Shown: positions 24,148-34,132 of the stretch, in pieces
Layout of the letters: every line of letters starts with the position of its first letter
Position numbering within the stretch: position 1 is the stretch's first letter
Source of the DNA: Thermomicrobiales bacterium
Lineage (GTDB): Bacteria; Chloroflexota; Chloroflexia; Thermomicrobiales; UBA6265
DNA: 34,139 bases
NCBI GenBank assembly: GCA_020849415.1
Contig: JADLGF010000191.1
Coordinates: forward strand, 1 to 34,139
Direction of reading: 5' to 3'
Translations under genes and position numbers: made by a program
The notes under the pieces: generated by a model
Database searches by the model: none
What the model was told of the DNA's origin: nothing
What the model saw: the letters and a program-made list of their open reading frames with translations, nothing else

Positions 24148-25743
24148 CTAGCGTTCGTAAACGACTTCGCCTTCGGAGATCGTGAGATCGATCTTGACCT
24201 CCTTGAGGTCGTCCGGGGCGAGCGCGTCGAGATTTGTTTCGAAGACGGCGATATCGCCGAGCTTGCCCGGCTCCAGCGAACCCTTGATACCCTCTTCGAA
24301 TGAGGCGTACGCCCCGGCCCACGTGTAGGCGCGGAGCGCGTCGTCAAGCGAGATCGCCTGCTCGCCCCAGACGACGTCGCCGTTGACATCCTTGCGCGTC
24401 ACCATCCCGTAGAGGCCGATCGAAGCGGTCGGCACGACTACGGGGGCGTCGGTGCTGGCGGCCGCCACGATGCCATGGGCCTTGAAACTGGCCATCGCGT
24501 TCGAATAGCGCAGCCGCTCCTCGCCGACATTCTGCGCGTAGGCGGGTGCGAAGAAGTAGTTGAAGGATGTCCCCGGAATCGGCACCACCCCGGCCGCCTT
24601 CATCCGCACCAGCACGTCCTCGCTGACCAGCAGCGCATGCTCGATCCGGTGACGGGTGTCAGCGCGCGGACTCTTCGCGATCGCCTCCTCGTACCCCTGC
24701 AGGATGACATCGACTGCGTCGTCGCCGATGGCGTGAATCGCCACCTGGAAGCCGGCGTTGTGGGCCTTGAGAATCTTCTCCTTCATCACCGTCGGCTCTT
24801 CCATCCAGAGACCGTGATTGTCCGGCTCACCCTCGTACGGCGCCTTCATCCGGGCGGTGCGACCGCCAAGCGAACCATCGCTGAAGAGTTTGGCCGAGCC
24901 GATGCGCAGCCGGTCGTCGCCGAAGCCCGTTTGCAGTCCGAGGCCGATCATGTGATCGAGCATCTCGTCGATCATCATCATCAGGTAGGTGCGGACCTTG
25001 ATCTCTCCCGATTGCCGGAGCTGCTGGTAGGCGTGCATCTCCTCGATCCGGCGGATGCCGGCCTCGATCGTGCTGGTGACGCCCGTCTCAAGGAAGGCCT
25101 GATGACCGGCCCTGATCGCCGCCGCAATCTCGTCCGTTGTCGGCGCCGGCATGTGCGCTCGGACCAGGTTCATGGCCGATTCACGCAGCACCCCGGTCGG
25201 TTCGCCGTGCTCGTCGCGATCGATCGTGCCGCCATCCGGATCAGGCGTGTTGCGGTCGATTCCCGCGAGGTTGAGCAGGTAGCTGTTGGCAACCGCGATG
25301 TGATGGCAGGCGCGCAGCAGGAAAACAGGCTGGTTCACCGCCACTGGATCGATGTCGTGCCGGGTCGGGTGGCGCTGATCGTCGAGCTGGGCCTGATCGT
25401 AGCCGCGTCCAAGCACCGGCTTGCCGGCCGGCGTCGCAGCTGCCCGTTCCTGCACCTTGGTCACAATCTCGGCGATAGTGGTGACATTCGGTCGCCGCAG
25501 ATTGAGATCGAGCAGCGACGCCCCAAGACCCATCGGGTGGGAGTGGGCGTCGTTCAGGCCCGGGGTGGCGGTGCGGCCGGTCAGGTCGATCGATTGCGCG
25601 CGCGAACCGGCGGCCTCCCGCGCCTCGGCGTTGGAGCCGACCGCGGCGATGCGTCCGTTGCGAATCGCCACTGCCTCGGCGAATGGCTGCGTGGGGTTCA
25701 TCGTTTTGAAACGGCCGTTGATGAGCAAGAGATCGGCTGGCAC
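24148..25743 (-). CDS. YtcJ-type amidohydrolase (amidohydrolase family 3)
   Basis: A 531-aa enzyme. The start is set by GGAGGA eight to ten bases before GTG 25743; an ATG at 25779 would add twelve residues but has no ribosome site. The N-terminal strand region ADLLLINGRFKTMNP and the metal motif NDAHSHPMGLG (HxH) open the TIM barrel. Later pieces include GRGYDQAQLDD, SDGSLGGRTARM, the metal-binding HAIGDDAVD and RIEHALLV, and the late STDAPVV. It ends with the beta-sandwich signature LEPGKLGDIAVFE. Family members hydrolyse amide or N-formyl bonds outside the peptide chain; the substrate is not evident. It is part of the leftward operon. Confidence 0.9.
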   Translation of the reverse strand: MPADLLLINGRFKTMNPTQPFAEAVAIRNGRIAAVGSNAEAREAAGSRAQSIDLTGRTATPGLNDAHSHPMGLGASLLDLNLRRPNVTTIAEIVTKVQERAAATPAGKPVLGRGYDQAQLDDQRHPTRHDIDPVAVNQPVFLLRACHHIAVANSYLLNLAGIDRNTPDPDGGTIDRDEHGEPTGVLRESAMNLVRAHMPAPTTDEIAAAIRAGHQAFLETGVTSTIEAGIRRIEEMHAYQQLRQSGEIKVRTYLMMMIDEMLDHMIGLGLQTGFGDDRLRIGSAKLFSDGSLGGRTARMKAPYEGEPDNHGLWMEEPTVMKEKILKAHNAGFQVAIHAIGDDAVDVILQGYEEAIAKSPRADTRHRIEHALLVSEDVLVRMKAAGVVPIPGTSFNYFFAPAYAQNVGEERLRYSNAMASFKAHGIVAAASTDAPVVVPTASIGLYGMVTRKDVNGDVVWGEQAISLDDALRAYTWAGAYASFEEGIKGSLEPGKLGDIAVFETNLDALAPDDLKEVKIDLTISEGEVVYER

Positions 25744-25804
25744 TGCGATGACTCCTCCGTGGCTGGACGCATTCGACATTCAATGACGCAATGGTAAAGC
25801 AGCA

Positions 25805-26611
25805 CTATCCGATGGCGCGTTCCCGCCACCAGCGCGCGATCTGCCCGGCCGGCGCGATCCAGATGTCCCCGAGCGACACCGCGTAATCGATGAAGCGGGC
25901 AAGCCCCCGCGCCGGACCCGGCCGGCCGGTGACGAACGGGTGCAGGGTCAGCGACATCAAGCCGCCGTCCTCGCGCAGTTGATCGAGATCGTCCTGCCAG
26001 GCGTTCGCCACCTGATTCGGCGAGGCAATGTTGTCAACGTACCAGTTGTAGTCATCCCAGAGCCACGACGGCGGCAGATTGACCAACGGCGGCAGGAGCG
26101 GATCGGGCTGTTCGAGGGAGGGCAAATCGCCGTTCGGGATGTCCATGATCCACTCGAGCCCGAGTTCCTGGGCGATCCGGTGGGTCGCTTCGTTGTAGCG
26201 CCAGCCGCCCGTCTTGTGGCCGGTCGGGGCGTGGCCCATGATCCGCTCCAGCGCCTCGCGGGTGCGGAGGAAGTCGTCCCGCTGCTCCACCTCCGACATC
26301 GTGTGGAGGTAGCGGTGATCCCAGGTGTGCAGCGCGATCTCGTGACCCTCGGCGGCAGCCCGTCGAAGCGTGTCCGGATCGTCGACTGCCACCTGTCCGA
26401 CCCAGCAGTAGGTCGCCTGGAGATCGAAATCGGCCATGATGCGGAGTGATCGTTCGACGCCGGCGCGGTCGTACTCGGTCTGGGAGAGCCAATAGGTGTC
26501 GGACGGATCGCGGTAGTTCCGCTCGCCGTAGACACCATCGACATCGAAACTGATACAGAGGGCGGCCCGGTGATTCGCCGGCCAGTTTGATGGAGTTGGG
26601 TATCGTTCCAC
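25805..26611 (-). CDS. Polysaccharide deacetylase family protein (PuuE-like)
   Basis: A 268-aa cytoplasmic protein with the NodB fold. Motif 1 is ISFDVDG, with the catalytic and metal Asp pair. Motif 2 is HEIALHTWDHRYL, where the HxxxH pair binds metal. Motif 3 is GHKTGGWRYN. Motif 4 may be SLTLHPFVTGRPG, with a late His. Lack of a signal peptide and the F-D-V-D-G form resemble the intracellular allantoinase/PuuE-type and peptidoglycan-deacetylase-like branch that acts on small amides rather than on wall polymers. It is the first gene of a leftward run with an amidohydrolase next, which suggests a shared pathway for breaking C-N bonds. Confidence 0.88.
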   Translation of the reverse strand: MERYPTPSNWPANHRAALCISFDVDGVYGERNYRDPSDTYWLSQTEYDRAGVERSLRIMADFDLQATYCWVGQVAVDDPDTLRRAAAEGHEIALHTWDHRYLHTMSEVEQRDDFLRTREALERIMGHAPTGHKTGGWRYNEATHRIAQELGLEWIMDIPNGDLPSLEQPDPLLPPLVNLPPSWLWDDYNWYVDNIASPNQVANAWQDDLDQLREDGGLMSLTLHPFVTGRPGPARGLARFIDYAVSLGDIWIAPAGQIARWWRERAIG

Positions 26612-26686
26612 GGTCTTGCCTCGCTGATGCGGTTCGGTTCCCGGCTATTATCTCCCGAGTGACGGCATACGAGCGGGAGCGACAGG

Positions 26687-27637
26687 GTGGCATCGGGCGC
26701 GAACCAGAACAAATTCCTCGGCAGTCTGCTCGGTATGGGCATCGGCGATGCGCTTGGCATGCCGGTGGCGGGGCTTTCGCCGGCCGAGATCGAAGCCCGA
26801 TTCGGCCGGATCGCGGGCTACCACCCGCGTCAGCTCGATGCTGACACCGAGATCAAGGCGGGCGAGTTCACCGACGAATCGGAGATCGCGCTCTGCATCG
26901 TCGAGGCGGCCACCGCCAACGATGGCGTCTTCGATCCCGACCTGATCGGACCGCGCATGCTCTTTCTCGCTCGCGGCGAATCGAAGCGCTGGATGCACGG
27001 AGATACCTTGCGCGCCCTCGAAATCGCCGAAGAGCGTCTCGAGTTTCACCAACCGCTCGACGATGACGGCTCGGCCAGCCCCGACATCGCGGCGCGAGGA
27101 GTGCCGATCGGCCTGATGCACGCGGTCGGGAGCAAGCGGACGTCCGAATTGCTGGAGGATGTCGAACGCGTTGTCCGGATCACGCATGGGAGCCCGCTGG
27201 CAATCTCCGGCGCGTCCGCCATCGCCCTCGGGGTGGAACTTGCCGCGCGGGGCGGCATGGAGCCGCGGGCCTGGGCGCACGAAGCGGCGCGCCACCTCAA
27301 CGATGGCGAAGTGGCGCGGGCGTTGCGCGCTGAGCCCGCCACGCAGGCTGGCGACGGACTGGCTGACGTCATCGCGGCCGCGTTTTTCGATGCATCGCAC
27401 GCTGCTGGCTTCGAGGAGGCGGTGCTGACCGCCGTCAACCGCGGTGGTCCGGCCGATGCGCGCGGCGCGCTCACCGGCGCGCTTGCCGGAGCGCGTTTTG
27501 GAGCCGGCGGCATCCCGCAACCGCTGATCGATGCCAGCGAGGGGCGCATCTACGTATCGCTCGCCGCCCCATGGTTCCACCGGGTGGCGATCCGCAGGGC
27601 CGGCCTAACGATCGACCTTCGCCGCGACCTGACCTGA
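26687..27637 (+). CDS. ADP-ribosylglycohydrolase-like protein with altered metal motifs
   Basis: A 316-aa all-helical protein from GTG 26687, with GGAG upstream. The first helix, FLGSLLGMGIGDALGMPV, is diagnostic of the DraG/ARH family, which removes ADP-ribose from proteins or small molecules using two magnesium ions. The usual TDDT motif appears as FTDESE. The late GGDADT motif appears as GGPADARGALTGALAGARFG, so one metal-binding Asp is Pro and the Thr is Ala. Activity may be lost or changed. The gene is divergent from the deacetylase, and its last 33 bases overlap the end of the opposing acetyltransferase gene. Confidence 0.85.
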   Translation: MASGANQNKFLGSLLGMGIGDALGMPVAGLSPAEIEARFGRIAGYHPRQLDADTEIKAGEFTDESEIALCIVEAATANDGVFDPDLIGPRMLFLARGESKRWMHGDTLRALEIAEERLEFHQPLDDDGSASPDIAARGVPIGLMHAVGSKRTSELLEDVERVVRITHGSPLAISGASAIALGVELAARGGMEPRAWAHEAARHLNDGEVARALRAEPATQAGDGLADVIAAAFFDASHAAGFEEAVLTAVNRGGPADARGALTGALAGARFGAGGIPQPLIDASEGRIYVSLAAPWFHRVAIRRAGLTIDLRRDLT

Positions 27638-28168
27638 TTCGCTCCGCCGCCGGTACTCCGTTTTCATCATTCCCATCAGCAGCAGATCGTGCCAGCCGCC
27701 TTCGAGCCAGATCGTGCGCTCCAGACGACCCTCATGCACGAAGCCGAGTTTCTCGTAGAGCCGGATCGCCGGCGCGTTCCAGTCGATCACCGACAGCCAG
27801 ACTCGCTCGATCTGTCGGTCACTGAAGAGGTGTTCCAGCAGGGTGTGGCAGGCGTCGGCGCCGTACCCCTTGCCCCGACCCGCCTCCGCGCCGAGCATGA
27901 TGCTCAGTTCGCAGGTGCGATCGATCGGATCGAGTTCATCGAAATCGACCCGGCCGATCAATTCACCGAACTCGTTATCGACCGCGAAGTGGCCATCCCG
28001 ATCGAAGCTGGCGAAGCGCCCGGTCAGGTCCGCTTCAAACAGGGTGTCGGAAATCACCGGATGATTGGCCCAGTTGCGTGTCACCGCCCGGTCGCGAAAC
28101 CACGAGCGCATCGCGGGCAGATCATCGGCGCGGAATGGACGCAGCGTGACGCGTTCGCCGTACAACAT
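27605..28168 (-). CDS. GNAT N-acetyltransferase, RimJ/RimL type
   Basis: A 187-aa acetyltransferase. The start YGERVTLRPFRADDLPAM is typical of the RimJ/RimL group. The acetyl-CoA binding loop is GRGKGYGADA, and the C-terminal helix-strand NAPAIRLYEKLGFVHEGR is a hallmark of the family. Substrates may be protein N-termini or small molecules such as antibiotics. The 3' end overlaps the convergent DraG-like gene by 33 bases. A CIRCE element and the dnaJ promoter lie just upstream in the opposite direction. Confidence 0.9.
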   Translation of the reverse strand: MLYGERVTLRPFRADDLPAMRSWFRDRAVTRNWANHPVISDTLFEADLTGRFASFDRDGHFAVDNEFGELIGRVDFDELDPIDRTCELSIMLGAEAGRGKGYGADACHTLLEHLFSDRQIERVWLSVIDWNAPAIRLYEKLGFVHEGRLERTIWLEGGWHDLLLMGMMKTEYRRRSESGQVAAKVDR

Positions 28169-28183
28169 ACGCAGGCCTCCGGT

Positions 28184-28210
28184 TTAGCACTCAAGGAAGC
28201 TGAGTGCTAG
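28184..28210 (+). promoter_or_regulatory. CIRCE operator (HrcA-binding site) over the dnaJ promoter
   Basis: TTAGCACTC (28184-28192), nine bases, then GAGTGCTAG (28202-28210). This matches the CIRCE consensus TTAGCACTC-N9-GAGTGCTAA except for the last base. A TG-C-TAGACT extended -10 (28205-28213) overlaps the right arm, so bound HrcA would block RNA polymerase. The site lies about 120 bases ahead of dnaJ. Confidence 0.9.
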
Positions 28211-28236
28211 ACTTGCCGTCGCTCGGCAGCGGTTGA

Positions 28237-29448
<1,212 letters not shown>

Positions 29449-29500
29449 TGCGGTGGGAACGGCTTTTTTGGGTCATACCCGGGAATCGCCAAAACCGCCG

Positions 29501-29509
29501 TGGTATGAT
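29501..29509 (+). promoter_or_regulatory. Extended -10 promoter of the tRNA-Gln / glmU transcript
   Basis: TG-G-TATGAT (TG at 29501-29502, TATGAT at 29504-29509) fits an extended -10. The tRNA begins 27 bases later, so the start point would lie about 20 bases ahead of it. No -35 hexamer is evident. Confidence 0.5.
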
Positions 29510-29535
29510 TCTGCGCGGCCCAAATGGCCGCACAT

Positions 29536-29606
29536 TGGCGGATGGTGAAGAGGTATCACACGGGTCTTTGGATCCCAGGTCCCAGGTTCGAATCCTGGTC
29601 CGCCAG
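29536..29606 (+). tRNA. tRNA-Gln (anticodon UUG)
   Basis: A 71-nt cloverleaf. The acceptor stem TGGCGGA/TCCGCCA pairs fully and has the U1-A72 pair and G73 typical of Gln. The D stem is GTG/CAC. The anticodon loop CTTTGGA gives TTG. The T arm is CCAGG-TTCGAAT-CCTGG. The anticodon stem CGGGT/TCCCA has only its three middle pairs; the outer pair is C-A and the inner one U-U. It lies 47 bases before glmU. Confidence 0.85.
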
Positions 29607-29653
29607 CCGCCCGGCTCCCCGAACGATACTCCCCGGATCGGAGCTCGCTGCTC

Positions 29654-31069
29654 GTGAACGCCCGTGATCAGGCAGACGATTCGGCTGGTTCGCCGCGAAC
29701 GGCGCTGATCGTGCTGGCCGCCGGCGCCGGCACGCGGATGAAATCCTCACTCGCCAAACCGCTCCACCGCCTCGCCGGCCTGACGATGGTTGAGCATGTG
29801 CTCGAGGCGGGTGCCGCGATCGAGCCCGACCTGACGATTCTCGTCGCGAGCGAGCAGACGGCCGGCATCCCCGAAGCGATCGGGCGCACCGACATCTCAA
29901 TCGTCATCCAGAACCCGCCGCGAGGCACTGGCCATGCCCTCAGGCTGGCGCTGGAAGCCCACCCCGGCATCGAGCGCTGCGTGATGCTCTATGCGGATCA
30001 CCCGCTCCTGACCGGAGAGGTCGTTGCCCGGCTCTTCGAAGCGCAGGGCGCGCCGGGAGTCAAGCTTGCGGCCCTCACCATGCCGGCCGCGCCGGGAACC
30101 GGATACGGCCGAATTGAGCGCACGAACGACCATGCGACGCGCATCATCGAAAAGGCCGACGATATCGAGCGCTACGCAGAATACGAAGCCAATAGCGGCA
30201 TGATGGCGCTCGATGCCGTTTGGGCTTTGCCGGAACTGCGCGCCATCAAAGAGAGTCCCAAAGGTGAGTTCTATGTCACCGATCTAGTCGAAGCGGCTAC
30301 CCGAGCGGGTGGCGATCCCTGGCCGGTCACGACCGTTCAGGAATCGCCGGAATTTCTCTGGGGCATCAACGATCGCGTCGAACTCGCCAACGCCGAAACC
30401 CTGCTGCTCAACCGCATCCAAACCGATCTGATGCGTTCCGGCGTTACGATTCGCCGGCCGGAAACCGTCACGATCGAAGCCGGCGTCACGATCGGCCCGG
30501 ACACGGTCATCGAACCGGGTTGCGTGATCCGGCGCGGGACGATCATCGGCTCAGGCTGCGCGATCGGTCCCAACGCGATCATCGAAGCCTCGTCCATCGG
30601 CAATAACGTGCGTGTCGTTGCCTCGATGGTGGAGCGATCCCGCATCGGGGACGGCTCCGATGTCGGGCCGTTCAGCCATCTGCGGGCCGGCAGCGATATC
30701 GCCGCCGGTGTCCACATCGGCAACTATGTCGAAGTCAAACAGAGCCGGCTCGAATCTGGCGTTCGGGTTGGGCACGTTTCATACCTCGGCGACGCCCACA
30801 TCGGCCCAAAGAGCAACATCGGCGCCGGTACGATCACCGCCAATTACGACGGAACGTCCAAACACCCGACGACGGTCGGCGCGAATGTTCTGATCGGAAG
30901 CGATACCATGCTGGTAGCGCCGGTGAACATTGGCGACGGCGCGAAAACCGGAGCCGGCTCGGTGGTGACCCGCGATGTCGCACCGGGAGAAACGGTGATA
31001 GGGGTTCCGGCCAAACCGCGGAACCCGGCTGAACCGAAAACGCAGGGTAAAGGAGAGCACCAGGGGTGA
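29654..31069 (+). CDS. glmU: Bifunctional UDP-GlcNAc pyrophosphorylase / glucosamine-1-phosphate acetyltransferase
   Basis: A 471-aa enzyme that makes UDP-GlcNAc, the precursor of peptidoglycan. The N-terminal uridyltransferase has LAAGAGTRMKSSLAKPLH (nucleotide binding), then YADHPLLTG, TGYGRIE and GEFYVTDL. From about residue 255 a left-handed beta-helix of hexapeptide repeats (VTIGPDTVIEPGCVI and on) forms the acetyltransferase. The catalytic and acetyl-CoA-binding stretch includes GHVSYLGDAHIG and NYDGTSKHPT, with the late GAGSVVTRDV. The GTG start at 29654 fits the family length. The stop overlaps the start of prs, so translation is coupled. The tRNA-Gln promoter upstream probably drives this group. 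Confidence 0.96.
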   Translation: MNARDQADDSAGSPRTALIVLAAGAGTRMKSSLAKPLHRLAGLTMVEHVLEAGAAIEPDLTILVASEQTAGIPEAIGRTDISIVIQNPPRGTGHALRLALEAHPGIERCVMLYADHPLLTGEVVARLFEAQGAPGVKLAALTMPAAPGTGYGRIERTNDHATRIIEKADDIERYAEYEANSGMMALDAVWALPELRAIKESPKGEFYVTDLVEAATRAGGDPWPVTTVQESPEFLWGINDRVELANAETLLLNRIQTDLMRSGVTIRRPETVTIEAGVTIGPDTVIEPGCVIRRGTIIGSGCAIGPNAIIEASSIGNNVRVVASMVERSRIGDGSDVGPFSHLRAGSDIAAGVHIGNYVEVKQSRLESGVRVGHVSYLGDAHIGPKSNIGAGTITANYDGTSKHPTTVGANVLIGSDTMLVAPVNIGDGAKTGAGSVVTRDVAPGETVIGVPAKPRNPAEPKTQGKGEHQG

Positions 31070-32010
31070 TGGACGGCAGATTGCAGGTCTTTGCGGGCAA
31101 TTCTCACCCGCAGCTTGCGAACGACATTATGAAGTCGCTCGAAGCGCCATTGGGCCGCGCTGTCATTGGAGAGTGGAAAAACGGCGAAACGCGGGTCAAG
31201 CTCGACGAAAATGTCCGCGGTTCCGATGTCTTTGTCATTCAATCGATCTGTAATCCGGTTGACCATCACCTGATGGAACTGCTGCTGATCATCGATGCGC
31301 TGCGCCGCGCCTCGGCCGATCGGATCACGGCGGTCATTCCGTACTACGGTTACGCCAAGCAGGAAAAGAAGACCAGCGGTCGCGAACCGATCTCGGCCAA
31401 GCTGGTCGCGAATCTGATCGTCACCGCCGGCGCCCACCGGGTGCTGACGCTCGATCTGCACGCTCCCGCCATCGAGGGCTTCTTCGATATCCCGGTCGAT
31501 CATCTGCGCGCGACTCCGCTCCTGGCCAAGCGTTTCAAGCAGATGACCGACGCGCAGGACATCGTGGCGGTCAGCCCGGATGCCGGCGGGGTCGCCCGGG
31601 CCGATGATTTCCGCACGCGTATTGGCGCGCCGCTGGCGATCATCTCCAAACGCCACCCGGAGGCGGACGAAACCGAAGTGCTGGAGATGGTCGGCGATGT
31701 CGACGGCAAAACGGCCGTCATTGTCGATGACATGATCAGCACCGGCGGCACGCTGGTCGAAGCGGCCCGGCTGCTGAAGGCGCGTGGCGCCTCCGATGTG
31801 ATCACCGCCGCCACGCACGGCATCTTCGCCGGCGATGCGCTCGACCTGATCGAGCAATCGCCGATTTCGAAGGTGTTCATCACCGACAGCATTCCGCTTC
31901 CGAACGGCTGGCAATCGAAACCGATCGAACTGGTTTCCATTGCGCCGTTACTGGCGGAAGCGATCATGCGTATCCATAAAGACCTGAGCGTCAGCGCTCT
32001 CTTCTACTAA
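31069..32010 (+). CDS. prs: Ribose-phosphate pyrophosphokinase (PRPP synthetase)
   Basis: A 313-aa enzyme that makes PRPP from ribose 5-phosphate and ATP for nucleotide, His and Trp synthesis. Motifs are FAGNSHPQLA at the N-terminus, YYGYAKQEKK (ATP loop), the divalent-metal signature LDLHAPAIEGFFDIPVDHL, VSPDAGGVARA, and the PRPP loop VIVDDMISTGGTL. ATG 31069 overlaps the glmU stop; GTG 31066 is an equally workable start one codon earlier. AAAGGAG lies 10-13 bases upstream. The glmU-prs order is common in bacteria. A G/C-rich hairpin follows the stop. Confidence 0.96.
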   Translation: MDGRLQVFAGNSHPQLANDIMKSLEAPLGRAVIGEWKNGETRVKLDENVRGSDVFVIQSICNPVDHHLMELLLIIDALRRASADRITAVIPYYGYAKQEKKTSGREPISAKLVANLIVTAGAHRVLTLDLHAPAIEGFFDIPVDHLRATPLLAKRFKQMTDAQDIVAVSPDAGGVARADDFRTRIGAPLAIISKRHPEADETEVLEMVGDVDGKTAVIVDDMISTGGTLVEAARLLKARGASDVITAATHGIFAGDALDLIEQSPISKVFITDSIPLPNGWQSKPIELVSIAPLLAEAIMRIHKDLSVSALFY

Positions 32011-32019
32011 ACGCGGAGG

Positions 32020-32044
32020 CGGGCGGGTTGCGAAAACCCGCCCG
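32020..32044 (+). terminator. Strong hairpin after prs
   Basis: CGGGCGGGTT (32020-32029) pairs perfectly with AACCCGCCCG (32035-32044) around a five-base loop. There is no T-run after it, so it may pause or protect the transcript rather than end it. It separates prs from the CBS-protein gene. Confidence 0.55.
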
Positions 32045-32066
32045 TGGTCATTGCAAACGGAACACA

Positions 32067-33380
32067 ATGGACAGCAGGCTGATCCTCGAACTGGTCATTG
32101 CGATCGTCGCACTCGCGATCTATGCCGTTTCCGGCGTCGCCGAACTCGGCGGCGACATCTTCAGCCGCCGCCGCGCCCAGGAGATGCAGGAAGAGATTCG
32201 CAGCGGCAAGCGCACCACGGTGGCGCTGGTGGAAGGCGCCCGCGCCTACCGAGCGTCGATGGTGGCGGTGCGGGTAGCGTCGGCGATCGTCGCGGTCGTG
32301 ATGATCGAGGACCTAATCGAGCGCGTCTTCGACAACTATCACCTGCTGCTCAACTTCGTTTTCCTGCTGTTGACCCTGGTGATCGCCGGTATCGGGTTCC
32401 CGCGGGTGGTGCTGAATCACGGTTCGGACGGCCTGATCGAGTTCTGTGTCCGTCTTTCCGCGCGACTGGCCCGGCTCTTCCGCCCCCTTATCACCGTCAG
32501 CGACGCGTTGGCGGCCCCGGTCCGACTGCTCCTGCCGGGCCGCGATGGCGTGCTGAACACCACCGAAGAGGAGATTCGCGACGCCACCGGCAAGGCGCAG
32601 GAAGACGAGGCGCTCCAGGCCGCCGAACAGGAGATGATCGACGGTGTACTCGAACTCGAGGACCTGACCGCCAGCGACATCATGGTCCCGCGGCTCGATA
32701 TGGTGGCGGTGAGTGTCAATACCCCGCCGGCGCAAATCCTGCAGATCATCACCACCACCGGCCACAGCCGCATCCCGATCTACGATCAGGCGATCGACGA
32801 GATGCTCGGGGTGCTCCACGCCAAGGACCTGTTGCCGTTCGTCACCCGCAACGTGAGTGAGGTCCGAATTCGCCGGCTGCTGCGGCCTGCCTACATCGTT
32901 CCGGAGTCGAAGCGGGTCGATGAGCTACTGCGCGATATGCGCCGCCAACGCCAGCAGATCGCGATCGTCGCAGATGAGTACGGCGGCATCGCCGGCATCG
33001 TCACGATCGAAGACATCGTGGAAGAGATCATCGGCGAGATTCACGACGAATATGACCGTACCGTGGAAGAAGAGATCGTCGAGCTCTCGGATGATGTGCT
33101 CGAGGTGTCGGGCGGCGTGGTGATGCACGAGGTCGTCGATCACTTCGAACTCGATGCCGACGACTTCGACGATGTCGATTACGACACCATCGGCGGCTTC
33201 GTGCTCAAGCACCTGGAACGGCTGCCGGTGACGGGCGATATCGTCGAGGCGGGCGGCATCCGGGTCGAAGTGCTGCGCGTCGAGCGGCACCGGGTGCGCC
33301 GGGTCCGGATCGAGCGGATTGCACCGGAATCCGAAAACGGCGCAACCGATGCCTCCGAGCGGCCGACCGGCGACGAATGA
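32067..33380 (+). CDS. CorC/HlyC-type membrane protein with CBS domains
   Basis: A 437-aa protein. The N-terminal ~125 residues have about three hydrophobic segments in a DUF21-like arrangement, though the usual DUF21 sequence is weak. A linker with [14 protein letters not shown] and [23 protein letters not shown] leads into a CBS pair (about 195-325). The second CBS has [28 protein letters not shown], the standard signature of this family. The last ~90 residues are a CorC_HlyC domain ([21 protein letters not shown]). Relatives act in magnesium or cobalt efflux or in membrane stress. ATG 32067 is preferred over an upstream in-frame start that lies inside the prs hairpin. The stop overlaps birA by four bases (ATGA). 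Confidence 0.88.
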   Translation: MDSRLILELVIAIVALAIYAVSGVAELGGDIFSRRRAQEMQEEIRSGKRTTVALVEGARAYRASMVAVRVASAIVAVVMIEDLIERVFDNYHLLLNFVFLLLTLVIAGIGFPRVVLNHGSDGLIEFCVRLSARLARLFRPLITVSDALAAPVRLLLPGRDGVLNTTEEEIRDATGKAQEDEALQAAEQEMIDGVLELEDLTASDIMVPRLDMVAVSVNTPPAQILQIITTTGHSRIPIYDQAIDEMLGVLHAKDLLPFVTRNVSEVRIRRLLRPAYIVPESKRVDELLRDMRRQRQQIAIVADEYGGIAGIVTIEDIVEEIIGEIHDEYDRTVEEEIVELSDDVLEVSGGVVMHEVVDHFELDADDFDDVDYDTIGGFVLKHLERLPVTGDIVEAGGIRVEVLRVERHRVRRVRIERIAPESENGATDASERPTGDE

Positions 33381-34132
33381 ACCGCCTCGGGCTGCCAAGA
33401 CACCACTTCGCCTCAATCCCAAGCACGATGGATCGCCTGACAGAACTTGCGTTGCAGGGTGCTCCGGAAGGGACGATCGTCGTCGCCGGTGAACAGACCG
33501 CCGGCCGGGGCCGGGGCGGCCGAAGTTGGGTGACCCCGCCGGACGCGGCGCTGCTGATGTCGGTGCTGCTCCGCCCGAAGCTGGCTCCCGAGGAGTTGTC
33601 TCCTTTCCCGCTGATTGCCGGCCTCGCGGTGGCGGAAGGGATCGAGGCGCTGGTCGGCGCGTCGTTGCCGGCCAGGATCGACCTCAAGTGGCCGAACGAT
33701 CTCTTCTGCACCGGCCGCAAGCTCTGCGGGGTGCTAATGCAGGCCCGGAGCTCACGTGGTGGTGTCGAGTTCGTCAATCTCGGCATCGGCGTCAACATCA
33801 ATACCCCGCGAGAATCCCTGCCGGATACCGCGACCAGCCTCGCAGCCCTCACGGATACGACCTGGTCGCTCGAAGCGGTTGAGCGGGCGGTGCTCGATCG
33901 ACTTGCCGATCGATACGATGATTTCCGTACCGCCGGACCCGCCGCGGGACTCGCCGCCTGGTTCGAGCGCGCGCTTTATCGGAACGAAAACGTGCGGATC
34001 GAGAACGTCGGCACGGTGGTTTCAGGTTGCTTCATCGGCGTGACCGCAACCGGCGCGTTGCAACTGCGAACCGAGGCCGGGATCGAGGAGATCGTTGCCG
34101 GCGATCTCACCCGCGGTCCCAGGCCGCTGTAA
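33377..34132 (+). CDS. birA: Biotin--[acetyl-CoA-carboxylase] ligase, monofunctional
   Basis: A 251-aa enzyme that attaches biotin to the carrier domain of acetyl-CoA carboxylase through biotinyl-AMP. The class I catalytic domain shows STMD, the adenylate loop AGEQTAGRGRGGRSW, LLMSVLLRP, LKWPNDLFCTGRKLCGVLMQ and VNLGIGVNIN. The C-terminal SH3-like part holds GTVVSGCFIGV and GALQLRTEAGIEEI. The N-terminal DNA-binding wing of E. coli BirA is missing, so it cannot repress biotin genes. The ATG overlaps the CBS-protein stop, indicating coupled translation. The gene ends seven bases before the window edge. Confidence 0.95.
   Translation: MNRLGLPRHHFASIPSTMDRLTELALQGAPEGTIVVAGEQTAGRGRGGRSWVTPPDAALLMSVLLRPKLAPEELSPFPLIAGLAVAEGIEALVGASLPARIDLKWPNDLFCTGRKLCGVLMQARSSRGGVEFVNLGIGVNINTPRESLPDTATSLAALTDTTWSLEAVERAVLDRLADRYDDFRTAGPAAGLAAWFERALYRNENVRIENVGTVVSGCFIGVTATGALQLRTEAGIEEIVAGDLTRGPRPL

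Noticed and set aside
24475-25797. 440-codon plus-strand frame opposite the amidohydrolase
   Set aside because: The minus-strand product has complete amidohydrolase motifs. The plus-strand product is a repeat of HR, VG and AR with no fold signature.
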